Part shown: positions 27,005 through 36,100 of the stretch, piece by piece | Layout of the letters: each line of letters starts with the position of its first letter | Position numbering within the stretch: the stretch's first letter is position 1 | Origin: Prosthecobacter algae | GTDB lineage: Bacteria; Verrucomicrobiota; Verrucomicrobiia; Verrucomicrobiales; Verrucomicrobiaceae | NCBI RefSeq assembly: GCF_039542385.1 | Contig: NZ_BAABIA010000011.1 | Location: 62,001-126,000, forward strand | Direction of reading: 5' to 3' | DNA: 64,000 bases | Notes under the pieces: generated by a model | Databases searched by the model: none | Told to the model about the DNA's origin: nothing | What the model saw: only the letters and a program-made list of their open reading frames with translations | Program-made: the position numbers and the translations under genes

Positions 27005-28270
27005 ATGAACCGTCCACTTCTGATCACCCTTCTGGGCCTGCTTGTCACCGCTTCCTCTGCCGCAGATGTGCCGTTCCGGCCTGAGGCTGGGAAGTTTCCG
27101 CCTTTGGAAAAAGCACATTCCTATCGGGGCGAGCTGGTGTTTGTGGACCACGCGAATCGTCGCGGCAGCCTCCGCGTGCAAGGCACGGGCACGTTCCGCC
27201 GCAATGATCCGCACCCTTTCGCCCTGCTCCCTTACGGTCAGGTCCGCTACCACGGAGCACCGGCGGATTTGCGAGACATCCCGTTAGGCACCGTGCTGCA
27301 TGTCCGCGCTTATCTACCTCCAGATCCGAAGATCTCCGCCGTACCGGTGCTGCCCATCAACAATAAGGAAAAAGACGCGGATCACAATCGCGGTGCAGGC
27401 ATTGCACCGGCCGAAAATCACGTGCTCCTCCTCGAAGATGAGCCCAGCCACTGCCTGCGCGAGGGCTTGGTCTGGAAGCTCAAAGAACTCGACCTCAAGA
27501 ATAACGCGGGACTGATCGTTGCCAGCCGCGAACCGAAAGAGGGTGTCGGTGCAGAGGGCAAAGCCAACGAGGAAAACCTGACCTTCGATGCCGCCACCCG
27601 TATCTGGCGCGGCCGCGAATGTCTCTCCTTTGCCGACTTGATCACGGAAGGCATCTGGCCTGCCAGTGGCAAGAAAACGCTCGGCGGCCAGGCTGTCCTG
27701 CTGGGGATCACCTGGAAGCCCACGCCAGGCGGTGTTTTCACCCGCTTTCACATCTCGGATATTTGGCTGGATGACACCGCCATGCAACGATCCTCCCATC
27801 TCCAGGCCGAGGCGCACAAAGCCTTCATTCGCAGCCGTTGGATGCCCGCCTGGGTGGATGCCGTCGAGTATGGCAAATTTGGCCGTGCCACCGTCACCGC
27901 AACCTTGTTCGGCGGAGCGGACCCCGCCATCTACGCCGATTTCAAGAAAGGCATCTCCGCTTTCGTGAACGGCGTGGAAAATACTCTGAAGCACACCGAA
28001 GGGGGCACTGCCGGGCCCACCCAATTGGCGTCACGTGGCGAGCTGCTAGAAGTCACAGCATCCTCCGATGACATCCCATTAGGCAGCAGCGGCATCCAGA
28101 TTCGTTTTGAGACAGACCTCATCACCGAAGGCATCCGCCCCACCCGAGTCATTCGCATCCGTCCTGCGGACTGGCCCGATGTTCACATCCCACGGGAGGA
28201 ATACCTCGACAGCGGGAAATTCAAGCACGAAGACCGCTTCCCGACACCTGTCATCTTTCCTGAATACTAA
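27005..28270 (+). CDS. Secreted protein of unknown function, paralog 2
   Basis: 421 residues with a signal peptide (MNRPLLITLLGLLVTASSA). It aligns along its full length with the protein at 25455, including [68 protein letters not shown] and [14 protein letters not shown]. Differences are spread evenly, as expected for an older tandem duplication. The 290 bp between the copies hold two palindromic repeats and a truncated third copy. Function is unknown; export and linkage to DUF1552 suggest an extracytoplasmic role. Confidence 0.75.
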   Translation: MNRPLLITLLGLLVTASSAADVPFRPEAGKFPPLEKAHSYRGELVFVDHANRRGSLRVQGTGTFRRNDPHPFALLPYGQVRYHGAPADLRDIPLGTVLHVRAYLPPDPKISAVPVLPINNKEKDADHNRGAGIAPAENHVLLLEDEPSHCLREGLVWKLKELDLKNNAGLIVASREPKEGVGAEGKANEENLTFDAATRIWRGRECLSFADLITEGIWPASGKKTLGGQAVLLGITWKPTPGGVFTRFHISDIWLDDTAMQRSSHLQAEAHKAFIRSRWMPAWVDAVEYGKFGRATVTATLFGGADPAIYADFKKGISAFVNGVENTLKHTEGGTAGPTQLASRGELLEVTASSDDIPLGSSGIQIRFETDLITEGIRPTRVIRIRPADWPDVHIPREEYLDSGKFKHEDRFPTPVIFPEY

Positions 28271-28383
28271 TGTCTCCTCACTTGGGTGGCTAACAAAAAG
28301 CGTGACTGCTTGGCTAGGATGTGGTTCACCATTGCTTGATTCACCTTGTGCGGGTGCCATAATCCTCTTCACGTTCTTGCATG

Positions 28384-28908
28384 TTACTCGTGGCTAGCAT
28401 ATGGCGGAGGTGATCCGATTCTCTCCGTCAGCAGATCGCGAAGATATCCGGTGGCTTCATTCAGCAAGTCCCTGCAACAGCCCTCGTAACCCGTCCACGT
28501 TCCAAGTTCGGACGGGGGACGAAGAACCTCCGTCATTCGCTTCAAATGAGTGGCATCCTCACCGGAGAAGATTTCTGGTCCACCACAAATGAGGGCGCGG
28601 GCAAAATTGTCCGTTGCCTCATCCGGATTTTCATTCAGGCCGTGATAACTCAAGCCGACCAGCAAGTGAAAAAGCGGATTGCCAACCACGATTCCGGACC
28701 CGGCGTAGCATTCGGGTAAAACGGAGAGGGCGCTCAAAGCCTCTTCATAGTCTCCGAGACGGACCGCAGCGTTTGCAATGGAAAGAAGCAGCCAGACTTG
28801 CTGTGTTTCATTGAGATCTTTCTGCAATCGCGACCAAGCACTCTGATAGGCAGCAAGCGCATCCCCAAACCTCCCGGCGTTCATGTGTTCGTCAGCATCT
28901 TCAAACAT
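28384..28908 (-). CDS. TPR-like hypothetical protein
   Basis: 174 residues from ATG at 28908 (MFEDADEHMNAG); a TTG-started extension to 28998 is less likely. Helix pairs such as GRFGDALAAYQSAWSRLQ and IANAAVRLGDYEEALSALSVLPE follow the tetratricopeptide pattern, and a third pair is likely at NPLFHLLVGLSYHGLNENPDEATDNFARAL. Such proteins bind partners rather than catalyse. The ordinary G+C content and the absence of a signal peptide indicate a cytoplasmic protein. It has no obvious operon partner. Confidence 0.6.
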   Translation of the reverse strand: MFEDADEHMNAGRFGDALAAYQSAWSRLQKDLNETQQVWLLLSIANAAVRLGDYEEALSALSVLPECYAGSGIVVGNPLFHLLVGLSYHGLNENPDEATDNFARALICGGPEIFSGEDATHLKRMTEVLRPPSELGTWTGYEGCCRDLLNEATGYLRDLLTERIGSPPPYASHE

Positions 28909-29026
28909 CAGCAAATGTGTCAATGGGGATCGGAATTGAGCTAACGCTAAAGGATAGCGACCCGGCTCGTTAGGGCCTGGAATGCAAGATGAGTGCAAGG
29001 GAGCACCCCGGAATGCTTGAAATCAC

Positions 29027-29380
29027 TCATTCAAAATACGTATCCTCATGCGCATACGGCGGGGCGCAGCAGCAGAGGAGGCGCAGGGTTTCACGGGCGG
29101 TGATCTGGTGCCAGGCACCGGGTGGGATGAGGATGGCATCGCCGGGAGCCACGGCTTTCTCCTCGCCGTTGATCTCCATCGTGCCGCTGCCTTCGAGGAT
29201 GAAATAAAACTCCTCGCTGAGTTTGTGATAGTGGCGCTCGGTGGGGCGACCTACGGGTACGGTAGCTTCGGCTAGGGACTGGTTTTGCACCGGGGCATTG
29301 GTGCGGTCCAGGATGCTGCGGATGGTGCTGCCATCTTTCGTGGTGAAGGGCACTTGCTCAGAAAGGGGGTTGATGGTCAT
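29027..29380 (-). CDS. Cupin-domain protein
   Basis: 117 residues from ATG at 29380. One cupin barrel with motif 1 (ERHYHKLSEEFYFILEGSGTM, giving His, His, Glu) and motif 2 (GDAILIPPGAWHQI, giving His), so the metal site looks complete. Such small cupins may be isomerases, dioxygenases or binding proteins; no substrate can be named. It is divergent from the SDR gene with 49 bp between the starts. Confidence 0.8.
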   Translation of the reverse strand: MTINPLSEQVPFTTKDGSTIRSILDRTNAPVQNQSLAEATVPVGRPTERHYHKLSEEFYFILEGSGTMEINGEEKAVAPGDAILIPPGAWHQITARETLRLLCCCAPPYAHEDTYFE

Positions 29381-29429
29381 GCGGATGCACGCATGGTCAG
29401 CCAGCGCACGCCGCGTGCAAGTCCTTCGC

Positions 29430-30239
29430 ATGAACTTCGATACCCACCACTGTAGCGCCCTCATCACGGGTGCGTCCTCCGGCCTGGGGGCCGAGTTTGC
29501 CCGTCAGCTTGCCCCAGGTGCAACGGCCCTGTTTCTCACCGGGCGCAGGATGGATGCGCTGGAGAAGGTGAAGGCCGAGTGCCTAGCCATCAATAGGACC
29601 TTGCAGATCCATCTCTGCACGGGCGACATCGCCACAGACGAGGGCAGGGAACTGCTGCTGGAAAGCGTGCGTCAGGCAGGCTTCCAGCCCAATCTGCTGA
29701 TCAACAACGCCGGCATGGGCGACTATGGCACCGTGGCCAGTGCGGATGCGGCAAAGCTGCGGACGCAGATGGATCTGAACATGACCGCGCTGGTGCTGCT
29801 GACTCATGCCTGCCTGCCGCTTCTCCGGCGTCCAGGCGGCATCATCAACATCAGTTCTTTGGCCAGCACGCTGCCCATGCCAGCCATGGCCGTGTATGCC
29901 GCCAGCAAGTCCTTCGTCACCAGCTTTTCAGAAGCTTTGGCCGTTGAACTTGCGCCGGAAGGCATCGCCGTCACCTGCGTGTGCCCGGGCCCTACGCCCA
30001 CCAGCTTTAGCCAAACTGCCCGCCGTCCCGATGGCGAAGACACCGATCGCGATGGGCAGGATTTCCTCCGCATTTTGCCCTCCCAGGTCGTGGCCGAAGG
30101 GCTGGTGGCTCTGCGGGCCGGGCAGGCCTGTGTGTATCCGGGCCTCGGCGTGAAGATCGCCGCTCGCCTCTTCCATCATCTTCCGCGATTCCTACTGCGT
30201 CCCTTGTTGCGGCGGCGGTTCGCCAAGGGCACTGTTTAA
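29430..30239 (+). CDS. Short-chain dehydrogenase/reductase (SDR)
   Basis: 269 residues from ATG at 29430; the open frame upstream overlaps the cupin gene and is rejected. The NAD(P)-binding loop is TGASSGLG (residues 13-20), NNAG is at 92-95, and the catalytic Ser143, Tyr156 and Lys160 (YAASK) are in place. An Arg pair after strand 2 (LTGRRMD) favours NADP. The C-terminal tail is basic and amphipathic (RFLLRPLLRRRF), like classical SDRs linked to membranes. Substrate unknown. Confidence 0.88.
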   Translation: MNFDTHHCSALITGASSGLGAEFARQLAPGATALFLTGRRMDALEKVKAECLAINRTLQIHLCTGDIATDEGRELLLESVRQAGFQPNLLINNAGMGDYGTVASADAAKLRTQMDLNMTALVLLTHACLPLLRRPGGIINISSLASTLPMPAMAVYAASKSFVTSFSEALAVELAPEGIAVTCVCPGPTPTSFSQTARRPDGEDTDRDGQDFLRILPSQVVAEGLVALRAGQACVYPGLGVKIAARLFHHLPRFLLRPLLRRRFAKGTV

Positions 30240-30266
30240 AAGAATCCACTTCACTTTCCCCCCGGC

Positions 30267-31913
30267 ATGATCAAGCGCCCCGATCCCTCCCTGACCCCCA
30301 TGGACCAGCGCGGTCCCAGTCCCTGGCAGTCCAAGCCACCCCAGGGCAATGCGCTTGGCAAGCTCATCCGCCTGCTCCTGCTCGTCATCATTTCCATCCT
30401 TCTGGTGCTGCCTTTCACGCCGTTTGCCGGCAAGATCAAAAACGCGCTGAAGGAAATCGTCGCCGCCGCCCAGAAGGAGCGCGTGATCACCCGCGAAGTG
30501 GAAAAGCGCGTGGAAGTGCCGCGCGAGGTCGTCAAAGAAGTGGTGAAGGAGGTCGTCCGCGAGGTGGAGGTGCCCGCCCCGCCGACGCCGCTGCCAGAAA
30601 ACTTCATTGCCCGCAAGGAGGTGGACGTCTCCAACTTCTACAACGGCATCACCATCAAGACGAACCTCATCACGGAGCAGGGGACTTATGCCAGCCTGGA
30701 GCGCAAAGACCCCGAGGCCTACAAGGCCGAATTCCAGCTCTCTGTCCGCGTGCCCAAGGCCAATCAGAGCCTCAGTGAGCTTTCCCGGATCAATCCCAAG
30801 CTGCCAGAGCTCCTGCCGGGCCTCGATTCCATGCTGGCCACGGCCAAGGTCTCAGGCTTTTACCACAAGCTCTACGAAAACAAGACCAACGGCATCCAGC
30901 GCGACATCACCCGCCTGAACCGCATCCTCGATCGCCACAATTTCTTCGACTGCGAGACCATCCTGGAGCTCACCCACCCGACCACCAGCCGCAAGGCCCT
31001 ACTCATCCAGTCCGAGATGGATGTGGTGGCCGATGGCTCCGACGGCGACCGCATGCCCACCCTGGACGAGTACATCTTCATGTCGGACTACTACCAGCCC
31101 TTCACCAGCTACGCCTGGGCGAAAAAGACCTCCACGCCCAACCCGCTGCTCGCCCGGTGGGAGGAGCGGCTGAAGAAGGCCAAGGAGCAGTTTGCCGTCA
31201 AAGGTCTGAGTGCCGACCGCAATCGCGAGCTAAAGGCCACCATCACCCAGCTCGGCCTAGAGATCGCCGAAATGAAGGCCCGCAGCAGCCTCATTGCCGA
31301 AAAGGATCCCTTCATTGTCATCTCCCTCCTGTTCCGCCCCTACGCCGCCACTAACAAGCACACCCCAAACATCGGCGACTACGCCGTCGTCGTGCATGAG
31401 GGCAAAATGTACCCGGCCATCTGTGGCGACTACGGCCCCAGCCACAAGATGGGCGAAGGCTCCCTCCGCCTGGCCAAGACCGTCAACCCCAACGCCACCC
31501 CCTACCGCCGTCCGGAGAGCGACCTGAAAGTCACCTACATCGTTTTCCCAGGCACGGCAGAAAAGCCCAACAGCCCGCCGAACCTCGACCACTGGCACCA
31601 GAAGTGCAGCACTTACCTCCAGGAAATCGGTACGCCTAATGCCGCTGAGACACTTCATAAATGGGAGGACCTGTTCAAGAAACCCGAGCCGCCGCCCGTC
31701 GTCGCTACTCCCCCGGCCCCAGGCACACCAGGAACTCAAGCCACAGCGCCTGCTGGCAGCACCCCGCCGGCGACGCCTCCTTCTGGCACGACCTCTCCGG
31801 CACCTACCGTTCCCGCGACGCCACCTGCCACACCTCCGGCATCTGCTCCCGGCAGCTCGACATCTTCGGCAGCCCCTTCGACGCCGACAAGCCCCGCCCC
31901 GACAAATCCTTGA
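30267..31913 (+). CDS. Membrane-anchored chitosanase-like protein (GH75-like)
   Basis: 548 residues. A cytoplasmic N-terminus, one membrane helix at about 32-52, then heptad-like KRVEVPREVVKEVVKEVV repeats (75-100) and a catalytic-type domain (about 115-460). GH75-like motifs are seen: SEMDVVADGSDGD with Asp252, and GKMYPAICGDYG...MGEGSL with Glu397; these are the acid residues I would expect at the GH75 active site. Between them lies a helical, coiled-coil-like insertion (about 285-345). The last 85 residues are Pro/Thr/Ser/Ala-rich, like a linker. It would cut beta-1,4-linked glucosamine outside the inner membrane. Similarity is moderate and the insertion is unusual. Confidence 0.6.
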   Translation: MIKRPDPSLTPMDQRGPSPWQSKPPQGNALGKLIRLLLLVIISILLVLPFTPFAGKIKNALKEIVAAAQKERVITREVEKRVEVPREVVKEVVKEVVREVEVPAPPTPLPENFIARKEVDVSNFYNGITIKTNLITEQGTYASLERKDPEAYKAEFQLSVRVPKANQSLSELSRINPKLPELLPGLDSMLATAKVSGFYHKLYENKTNGIQRDITRLNRILDRHNFFDCETILELTHPTTSRKALLIQSEMDVVADGSDGDRMPTLDEYIFMSDYYQPFTSYAWAKKTSTPNPLLARWEERLKKAKEQFAVKGLSADRNRELKATITQLGLEIAEMKARSSLIAEKDPFIVISLLFRPYAATNKHTPNIGDYAVVVHEGKMYPAICGDYGPSHKMGEGSLRLAKTVNPNATPYRRPESDLKVTYIVFPGTAEKPNSPPNLDHWHQKCSTYLQEIGTPNAAETLHKWEDLFKKPEPPPVVATPPAPGTPGTQATAPAGSTPPATPPSGTTSPAPTVPATPPATPPASAPGSSTSSAAPSTPTSPAPTNP

Positions 31914-31932
31914 GCGGGGTTTGGGGGGATCG

Positions 31933-31955
31933 ACCCGAACGATTTGCGTTCGGGT
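31933..31955 (+). terminator. Hairpin after the chitosanase-like gene
   Basis: ACCCGAACG (31933-31941) and CGTTCGGGT (31947-31955), 9 bp perfect, loop of 5. It lies 19 bp after the stop codon; no T run follows, so it is a weak terminator. Confidence 0.45.
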
Positions 31956-32170
31956 GACCGCGTGATTTTGGCTCAAGGTTAGCTCTAGGAGAACAGCTTT
32001 AAAAGTGTCTGATACGATTGAGCCACACGGGTTGGTGAAACCAAGCTTCAGGCCTCCTGGGCCTGATACGCATCCCGATACCTCTTTCTCCAGCCGCAGC
32101 GCGACGCCCGAACGGCCGCGATTTCACCGATTGATCCATCACGTAAATCGTCTGAGTTCAAAGCAGGGTT

Positions 32171-32213
32171 CACGCAAAGACGCCAAGGAACTGATATTTT
32201 GCGCCTTTGCGTG
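32171..32213. repeat. Interspersed palindromic repeat (CACGCAAAGACGC type)
   Basis: CACGCAAAGACGC (32171-32183) is complementary, with one mismatch, to GCGCCTTTGCGTG (32201-32213). A degraded relative flanks the terminator at 50513-50575. Confidence 0.55.
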
Positions 32214-33665
32214 CCCACCTTCAGGGGGGCAACGAGAGTTTTTATCGCTTCCAAACTGCATTTTTGGGCAGATTCCAATACACGTTCCACACGTTAATGC
32301 CGTTCTAATAAGTTGTTTATCAACACATTTTAAATAGAAAGAAACGTAAAGGGATGAAAATAAAGGGCAGGGGACCAGCCGCAGCCCAGCTCCTCAAATT
32401 TTCAAAAGCTCCGAAGGGGCGAGGAATCCAGCCCAGGGCGCGAGCCCCTGGTAACTATGTTCTCTTCACTCCTGCCAGCGGCGCGCTCTGAAGGAGCGTT
32501 AGAGCAGGTCGTCTTCCCCCACAAGTCCTCGTGCTTCTCCCGCGACCTTTCGGGCCAGAACGATCTTCCTTGAATCAACCAAGCTTCAACCCTCGCTAAA
32601 TCCACGGGCAATTCAGCCCCCGGTGTTACAGCAACGGCATTGACCGAAGTTGCCCCTGAATGAGAGAAGCCTAGGCTCCGAATTGCCCTGTATTCTGCAC
32701 TGTTGGATATCCTTTGGCCTCCGAAGGAAGATTTAGAACAGCTATTTTAATTAAAGTAAATATCGTTAAAAAGACGTTAATCCATTATTAATGAACGGCT
32801 TAATTATATTAAAAATGAATCAGACAAGCGGGAGTGACATCGATCTGGCCTCCATCGTCAGCTTGTGACTCGCCACCATATTGCCAAGTCCTCCATCCAG
32901 GTGATCCCGTGCAAGGACAGCCTCAAATGAGGCATCGAGGGCATCAGGAAAGTCCCTCTGCTTGCGATCCTAGATCTCGGTTGGCTGAGGAGCTTTCCAG
33001 GCTGCATTTCCGACCGCTTCTAGGCTTTGGCCGAGTAAGTCGCACTCTTTGGAGGAGCTCGACTTGCTCTGAATCCAGGTGGAATAGGATGTGTTCAAAT
33101 GAATGGTGTATCGCCCAGCGGGCTTTTGGACGCTTGGGCATTTGGCTGGATCGCAACGAGCCCCAAGCGTTTCGAAAGCTTCAGTTCGGCAATATTCAGC
33201 CAGTGCTCCCGCACTTCATCCGCGAATCCTGCTGACCCGGAGAGCGAATTCAATGAGAGTCCTTTTTCTCATGACGCCCGCCAGAAGACCGCACGAAAAC
33301 GACGTTCGCCTAATCTGTCGCTCCGCAGTCCAGACTGGAACGACCCGATTGAGACCCCATCACGGCCGCCTCATGATCCCTGACCGAACCCGGCCCTCAG
33401 GATGTGTTTGGGCGTCTCAATGGAGCCACAAAACACCCACCCAAACCTCCGCCATTTGAAACGGGCTCTCTGAGCACCTTTTCGAACCCGCCAAACCAAG
33501 AGGGGCCTCCCAATCCCTTTAAAATCAAGCCTCGGACCACTTTCAATAACTACATACAATGTATGTAATGTGAAATGTCCTACCGGAAAAGTAGGAAATT
33601 AGTTCTTGATTGACAAGCGCCAGCTTGTTAATCTGTCCATGCTGATTCTTCGAACCTTTCAGCTC

Positions 33666-33730
33666 GTCTGTGGGCCTGTGAATCCACAGACATGCGCACC
33701 CAAGGTTTATCCCTTGGGTGCGTTTTTTTT
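33666..33730 (+). ncRNA. Two hairpins ending in a strong intrinsic terminator; possible small RNA or attenuator
   Basis: First hairpin GTCTGTGG (33666-33673) with CCACAGAC (33684-33691). Second, CGCACCCAAGG (33695-33705) with CCTTGGGTGCG (33712-33722), 11 bp perfect, followed by eight T (33723-33730). The next codon is the ATG of the downstream gene. There is no gene on the plus strand upstream that this could terminate, so it looks like the 3' end of a small RNA or a leader attenuator. The 5' end is not known; a TTGACA at 33610 is one possible -35. Confidence 0.45.
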
Positions 33731-34348
33731 ATGTTTGTAATTAATCTCCCTGAAGCTGATCCGTGGTACAATTCGGCATTATTTACAGCTGTAATTAGCA
33801 CCCTCTCAGCAATTGCAGCGCTGCTTCTAAACGAAGGTTTACACAATAAGCGAACCCGAAAAAAGGAGCTCGAGTCATACATATCTCACCTCCAGATTGC
33901 TGATGATGAGGTTAACTTCTACCTTAAGAAAATCCAGACTCTCATTGTGGAGTCGGAAGCACTGATGGAGACAATACAAAATGATGGGATCGGATCCCCA
34001 AGCTTCGATTTACACCTCGCATTTTTGGAGCAATCGAAAATCGTTATATCCGGTTTCAACAGATCACGCGAAGTGATTTCATCGCTAGGAGAGGTTCATT
34101 TTGAACTTGAGCATATCCGGAAAAAACTCAAAAATATTGAGCACATGGTTTTTAACTGTGAGCATCCTGTTCAGCAAAGGTTCAAGAATGCCCTGAATCA
34201 AAACTATAAAAACCTGATTAAGTGTATTAATGGTCTTTCCCCTAAAATGACCTTCTTGCTTTCTCAATTAGAGCAAGAAAGAACGAAAACAAAAAATGAG
34301 ATTATCTCTCTCGATTTGATCCATCCGATTGGATTCATCGATTTTTAA
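33731..34348 (+). CDS. AT-rich gene for a membrane-anchored helical protein
   Basis: 205 residues from ATG at 33731; an earlier in-frame ATG (33692) would place the terminator inside the gene. One membrane helix at about 12-32 (ALFTAVISTLSAIAALLL), then an all-helical soluble part with coiled-coil character (RTRKKELESYISHLQIADDEVNFYLKKIQTL, HIRKKLKNIEHMV, LEQERTKTKNEI). The A+T content is clearly higher than that of the neighbours, suggesting transfer. No family recognised. It starts directly after a strong terminator hairpin, which would be expected to limit read-through. Confidence 0.65.
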   Translation: MFVINLPEADPWYNSALFTAVISTLSAIAALLLNEGLHNKRTRKKELESYISHLQIADDEVNFYLKKIQTLIVESEALMETIQNDGIGSPSFDLHLAFLEQSKIVISGFNRSREVISSLGEVHFELEHIRKKLKNIEHMVFNCEHPVQQRFKNALNQNYKNLIKCINGLSPKMTFLLSQLEQERTKTKNEIISLDLIHPIGFIDF

Positions 34349-34613
34349 AATTACTGCTTGACCTAATCTCCAGTAGTGAAGATAGCTGTCATCGTCGTTT
34401 CACAGCGGCCCGGGTTCACAGCCGGTTCAGTCAGCAAAACAATGAAAGGTTCGGAAGCACAGCGACGCGTGCCCAATGGGATTTCGCGTATTCAACCCCT
34501 CTTTTTTGAGCGGGTGTTGAGACCTACCCGGCAAGATCTGGGCAGTGGTCAACCTAAAGAGGACATCCAACTCTTGCTGCCGTTTCCGTGCCCTTCGCAA
34601 CCGAAGGTTCGAC

Positions 34614-34910
34614 ATGAGGAAGCGCAGAAAAACGGCTGAAATTCTCCTCTCCCGCCCGGTTGCCCGCCCAAAGGCTCAGAGCCAGGGCGGTCCCCTTTAT
34701 CCCCAGATGATGCCAGCGCGTCGAGGTCTGACGCTGGCCCAATACTGGGAAGGAATTGCCGAGAAAGCGAAGAAACGGAAAGCGACCCGTTCGCCTCGGC
34801 CCCGGCTTCTGGACCCTGTGACCAAGCAGGCCCAGGAGCCGCAAGAATTTGGTGCATCAGCAAGCGAGAAATTCGCCTTAGCGGCTCGCTATTTAGTTAA
34901 GATGTCTTAA
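34614..34910 (+). CDS. Small basic hypothetical protein
   Basis: 98 residues from ATG at 34614, rich in Arg, Lys, Ala and Pro (MRKRRKTAEILLSRPVARPK), possibly nucleic-acid binding. Evidence for it is that a 38-bp piece of its 3' half (34815-34852) reappears with 4 differences at 35386-35423 as a fragment, as expected for a gene family. It has no recognised domain. Confidence 0.35.
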   Translation: MRKRRKTAEILLSRPVARPKAQSQGGPLYPQMMPARRGLTLAQYWEGIAEKAKKRKATRSPRPRLLDPVTKQAQEPQEFGASASEKFALAARYLVKMS

Positions 34911-34929
34911 TTAACTGGTTTCTGATTTC

Positions 34930-35139
34930 TCACAGAACCCCTCGAAGGACCAGTATCAGCCCGCCTACGCAGCCTATCAGCCCGCACCAAAACAGCTTTT
35001 TTGCCTGTGAAGAGGCTGTTTTACGATGTTTGGAAGCCCCGGCTAAAAAGATGGCTCCATAAATCACAGCGAAAATGCCGAGGCTTATTTCCACGGCTCC
35101 AGCGTTGAGATTTAGGGCAAGAAGGGTGTGGGGTCTCAT
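34930..35139 (-). CDS. Small two-helix membrane protein
   Basis: 69 residues with two hydrophobic segments (about 14-35 and 48-68) joined by a basic loop (SKHRKTASSQAKK). It resembles many small membrane proteins of unknown role. An ATG start is present, but there is no homology evidence. Confidence 0.4.
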   Translation of the reverse strand: MRPHTLLALNLNAGAVEISLGIFAVIYGAIFLAGASKHRKTASSQAKKLFWCGLIGCVGGLILVLRGVL

Positions 35140-35385
35140 CGTCGGTGAGCTTAACCATGCTAGGCTCGCTGCACATCCTCAATAGCATTTCGAGAGCTGA
35201 TACTAAACGGCATACTCCAGGCGAGATCCAGCCTTGTTGGCTGCACTTTTAGTATCACTCCCCCCGCCCTTCTTAACTCTCACACTTTCGCGCCCTCTAC
35301 GCCCTTTACGCCCTCAAAGAAAGCCAGAGGCACCTCTCATGGTCCTGGGCGTGCTCACCAACAATGAGTGCGTGCCGTGTTGTAG

Positions 35386-35423
35386 CCTGTGGCCAAGCAG
35401 GGCCAAGAGCTGCAAGAATTTGG
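35386..35423 (+). repeat. Decayed copy of part of the 34.6-kb small gene
   Basis: The 38 bases match 34815-34852 with 4 mismatches. In one frame it reads PVAKQGQELQEFG, against PVTKQAQEPQEFG in the small gene. Stop codons just upstream show it is a fragment. Confidence 0.55.
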
Positions 35424-35550
35424 CACAGACGAGGCGCTTGGAAAGTCCCTGTGGTTGTGTGTCTGGTGTGAGGAATCAATGTCCTACAATTGAAAAGTCA
35501 GTTCGTCTCACGCTTGGGTATGCTCTTTTCTTAGTAGGTGAAAATTTTCA

Positions 35551-35838
35551 ATGAATAGTAACTTTATTTATTGTAAAGTTGCTTGCAGAATGCAGAATTG
35601 GAAGCCTACGGCCATGAATGCACGAACAGCATCGACTTCTAGCGGCACCAGGCCTGAAACCTTCGAGCTTCAAGCAATGATTGAGGGGCTTGCCAAGAAG
35701 TATCCCCAGTTTACCTCCCAGGCTCTTGGCGAGGCGGTCTTAATCGCCAAATGGGGGGCTAAAGAGGGTGAGTGTGGCCTGGATTTCTTGAGGCGGGTGG
35801 AACAGTTTTTGGAGAAGCGATCCACAGCCCAGAGTTGA
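35551..35838 (+). CDS. Small hypothetical protein
   Basis: 95 residues, or 74 if the ATG at 35614 is used. The C-terminal part is helical and acidic-basic mixed (LQAMIEGLAKKYPQF, LGEAVLIAKWGAKEG, FLRRVEQFLEKR), with no membrane segment. No family recognised. It sits in the gene-poor stretch. Confidence 0.4.
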   Translation: MNSNFIYCKVACRMQNWKPTAMNARTASTSSGTRPETFELQAMIEGLAKKYPQFTSQALGEAVLIAKWGAKEGECGLDFLRRVEQFLEKRSTAQS

Positions 35839-36100
35839 GTCAGGCGACTTCGTCGCATGGTTTTGAAGATGCGGTCAAGTGCGAAGCCGCGAAGCGAATG
35901 ACCACGCTCCTCTCAACCCACCTCAGTCCATTGCGCCGAGATTCGGAATCTCTGATCGCTTTTCCATGTTCGTTTTTAGGTTTGGCGGAGGCGATGATCG
36001 GCGAAGGGGCCGCTTCCCGGTCTGGCTGGCGTCATGTTGATGGGGGCCTCATAGGTCGCTTGACCTATGAAATGAACTGTTTTATATGGTAATTATAACC

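Larger units (their letters stand above)
31914..33607. other. Gene-poor region without a supportable gene
   Basis: It holds a 9-bp hairpin (31933-31955) after the chitosanase-like gene, an interspersed repeat at 32171-32213, and an AT-rich patch at about 32720-32825. Open frames here (for example 32005-32337 and 32834-33235) lack codon bias, recognisable motifs and ribosome-binding context. Weak protein-like pieces on the minus strand near 33130-33240 may be gene remains, but I cannot name them. Confidence 0.5.

Noticed and set aside
32005-33235. Open frames in the gene-poor region
   Set aside because: No codon bias, motifs or plausible start sites; one contains an interspersed repeat.
32944-33240. 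Possible transposase remnant on the minus strand
   Set aside because: Short pieces such as GFADEVREHWLNIAELKLSK look protein-like but broken, and I could not match them to a transposase family with confidence.
33692-33730. Earlier ATG (33692) for the AT-rich membrane protein gene
   Set aside because: Using it would put the terminator hairpin and T8 within the coding sequence; the ATG at 33731 fits the membrane protein better.
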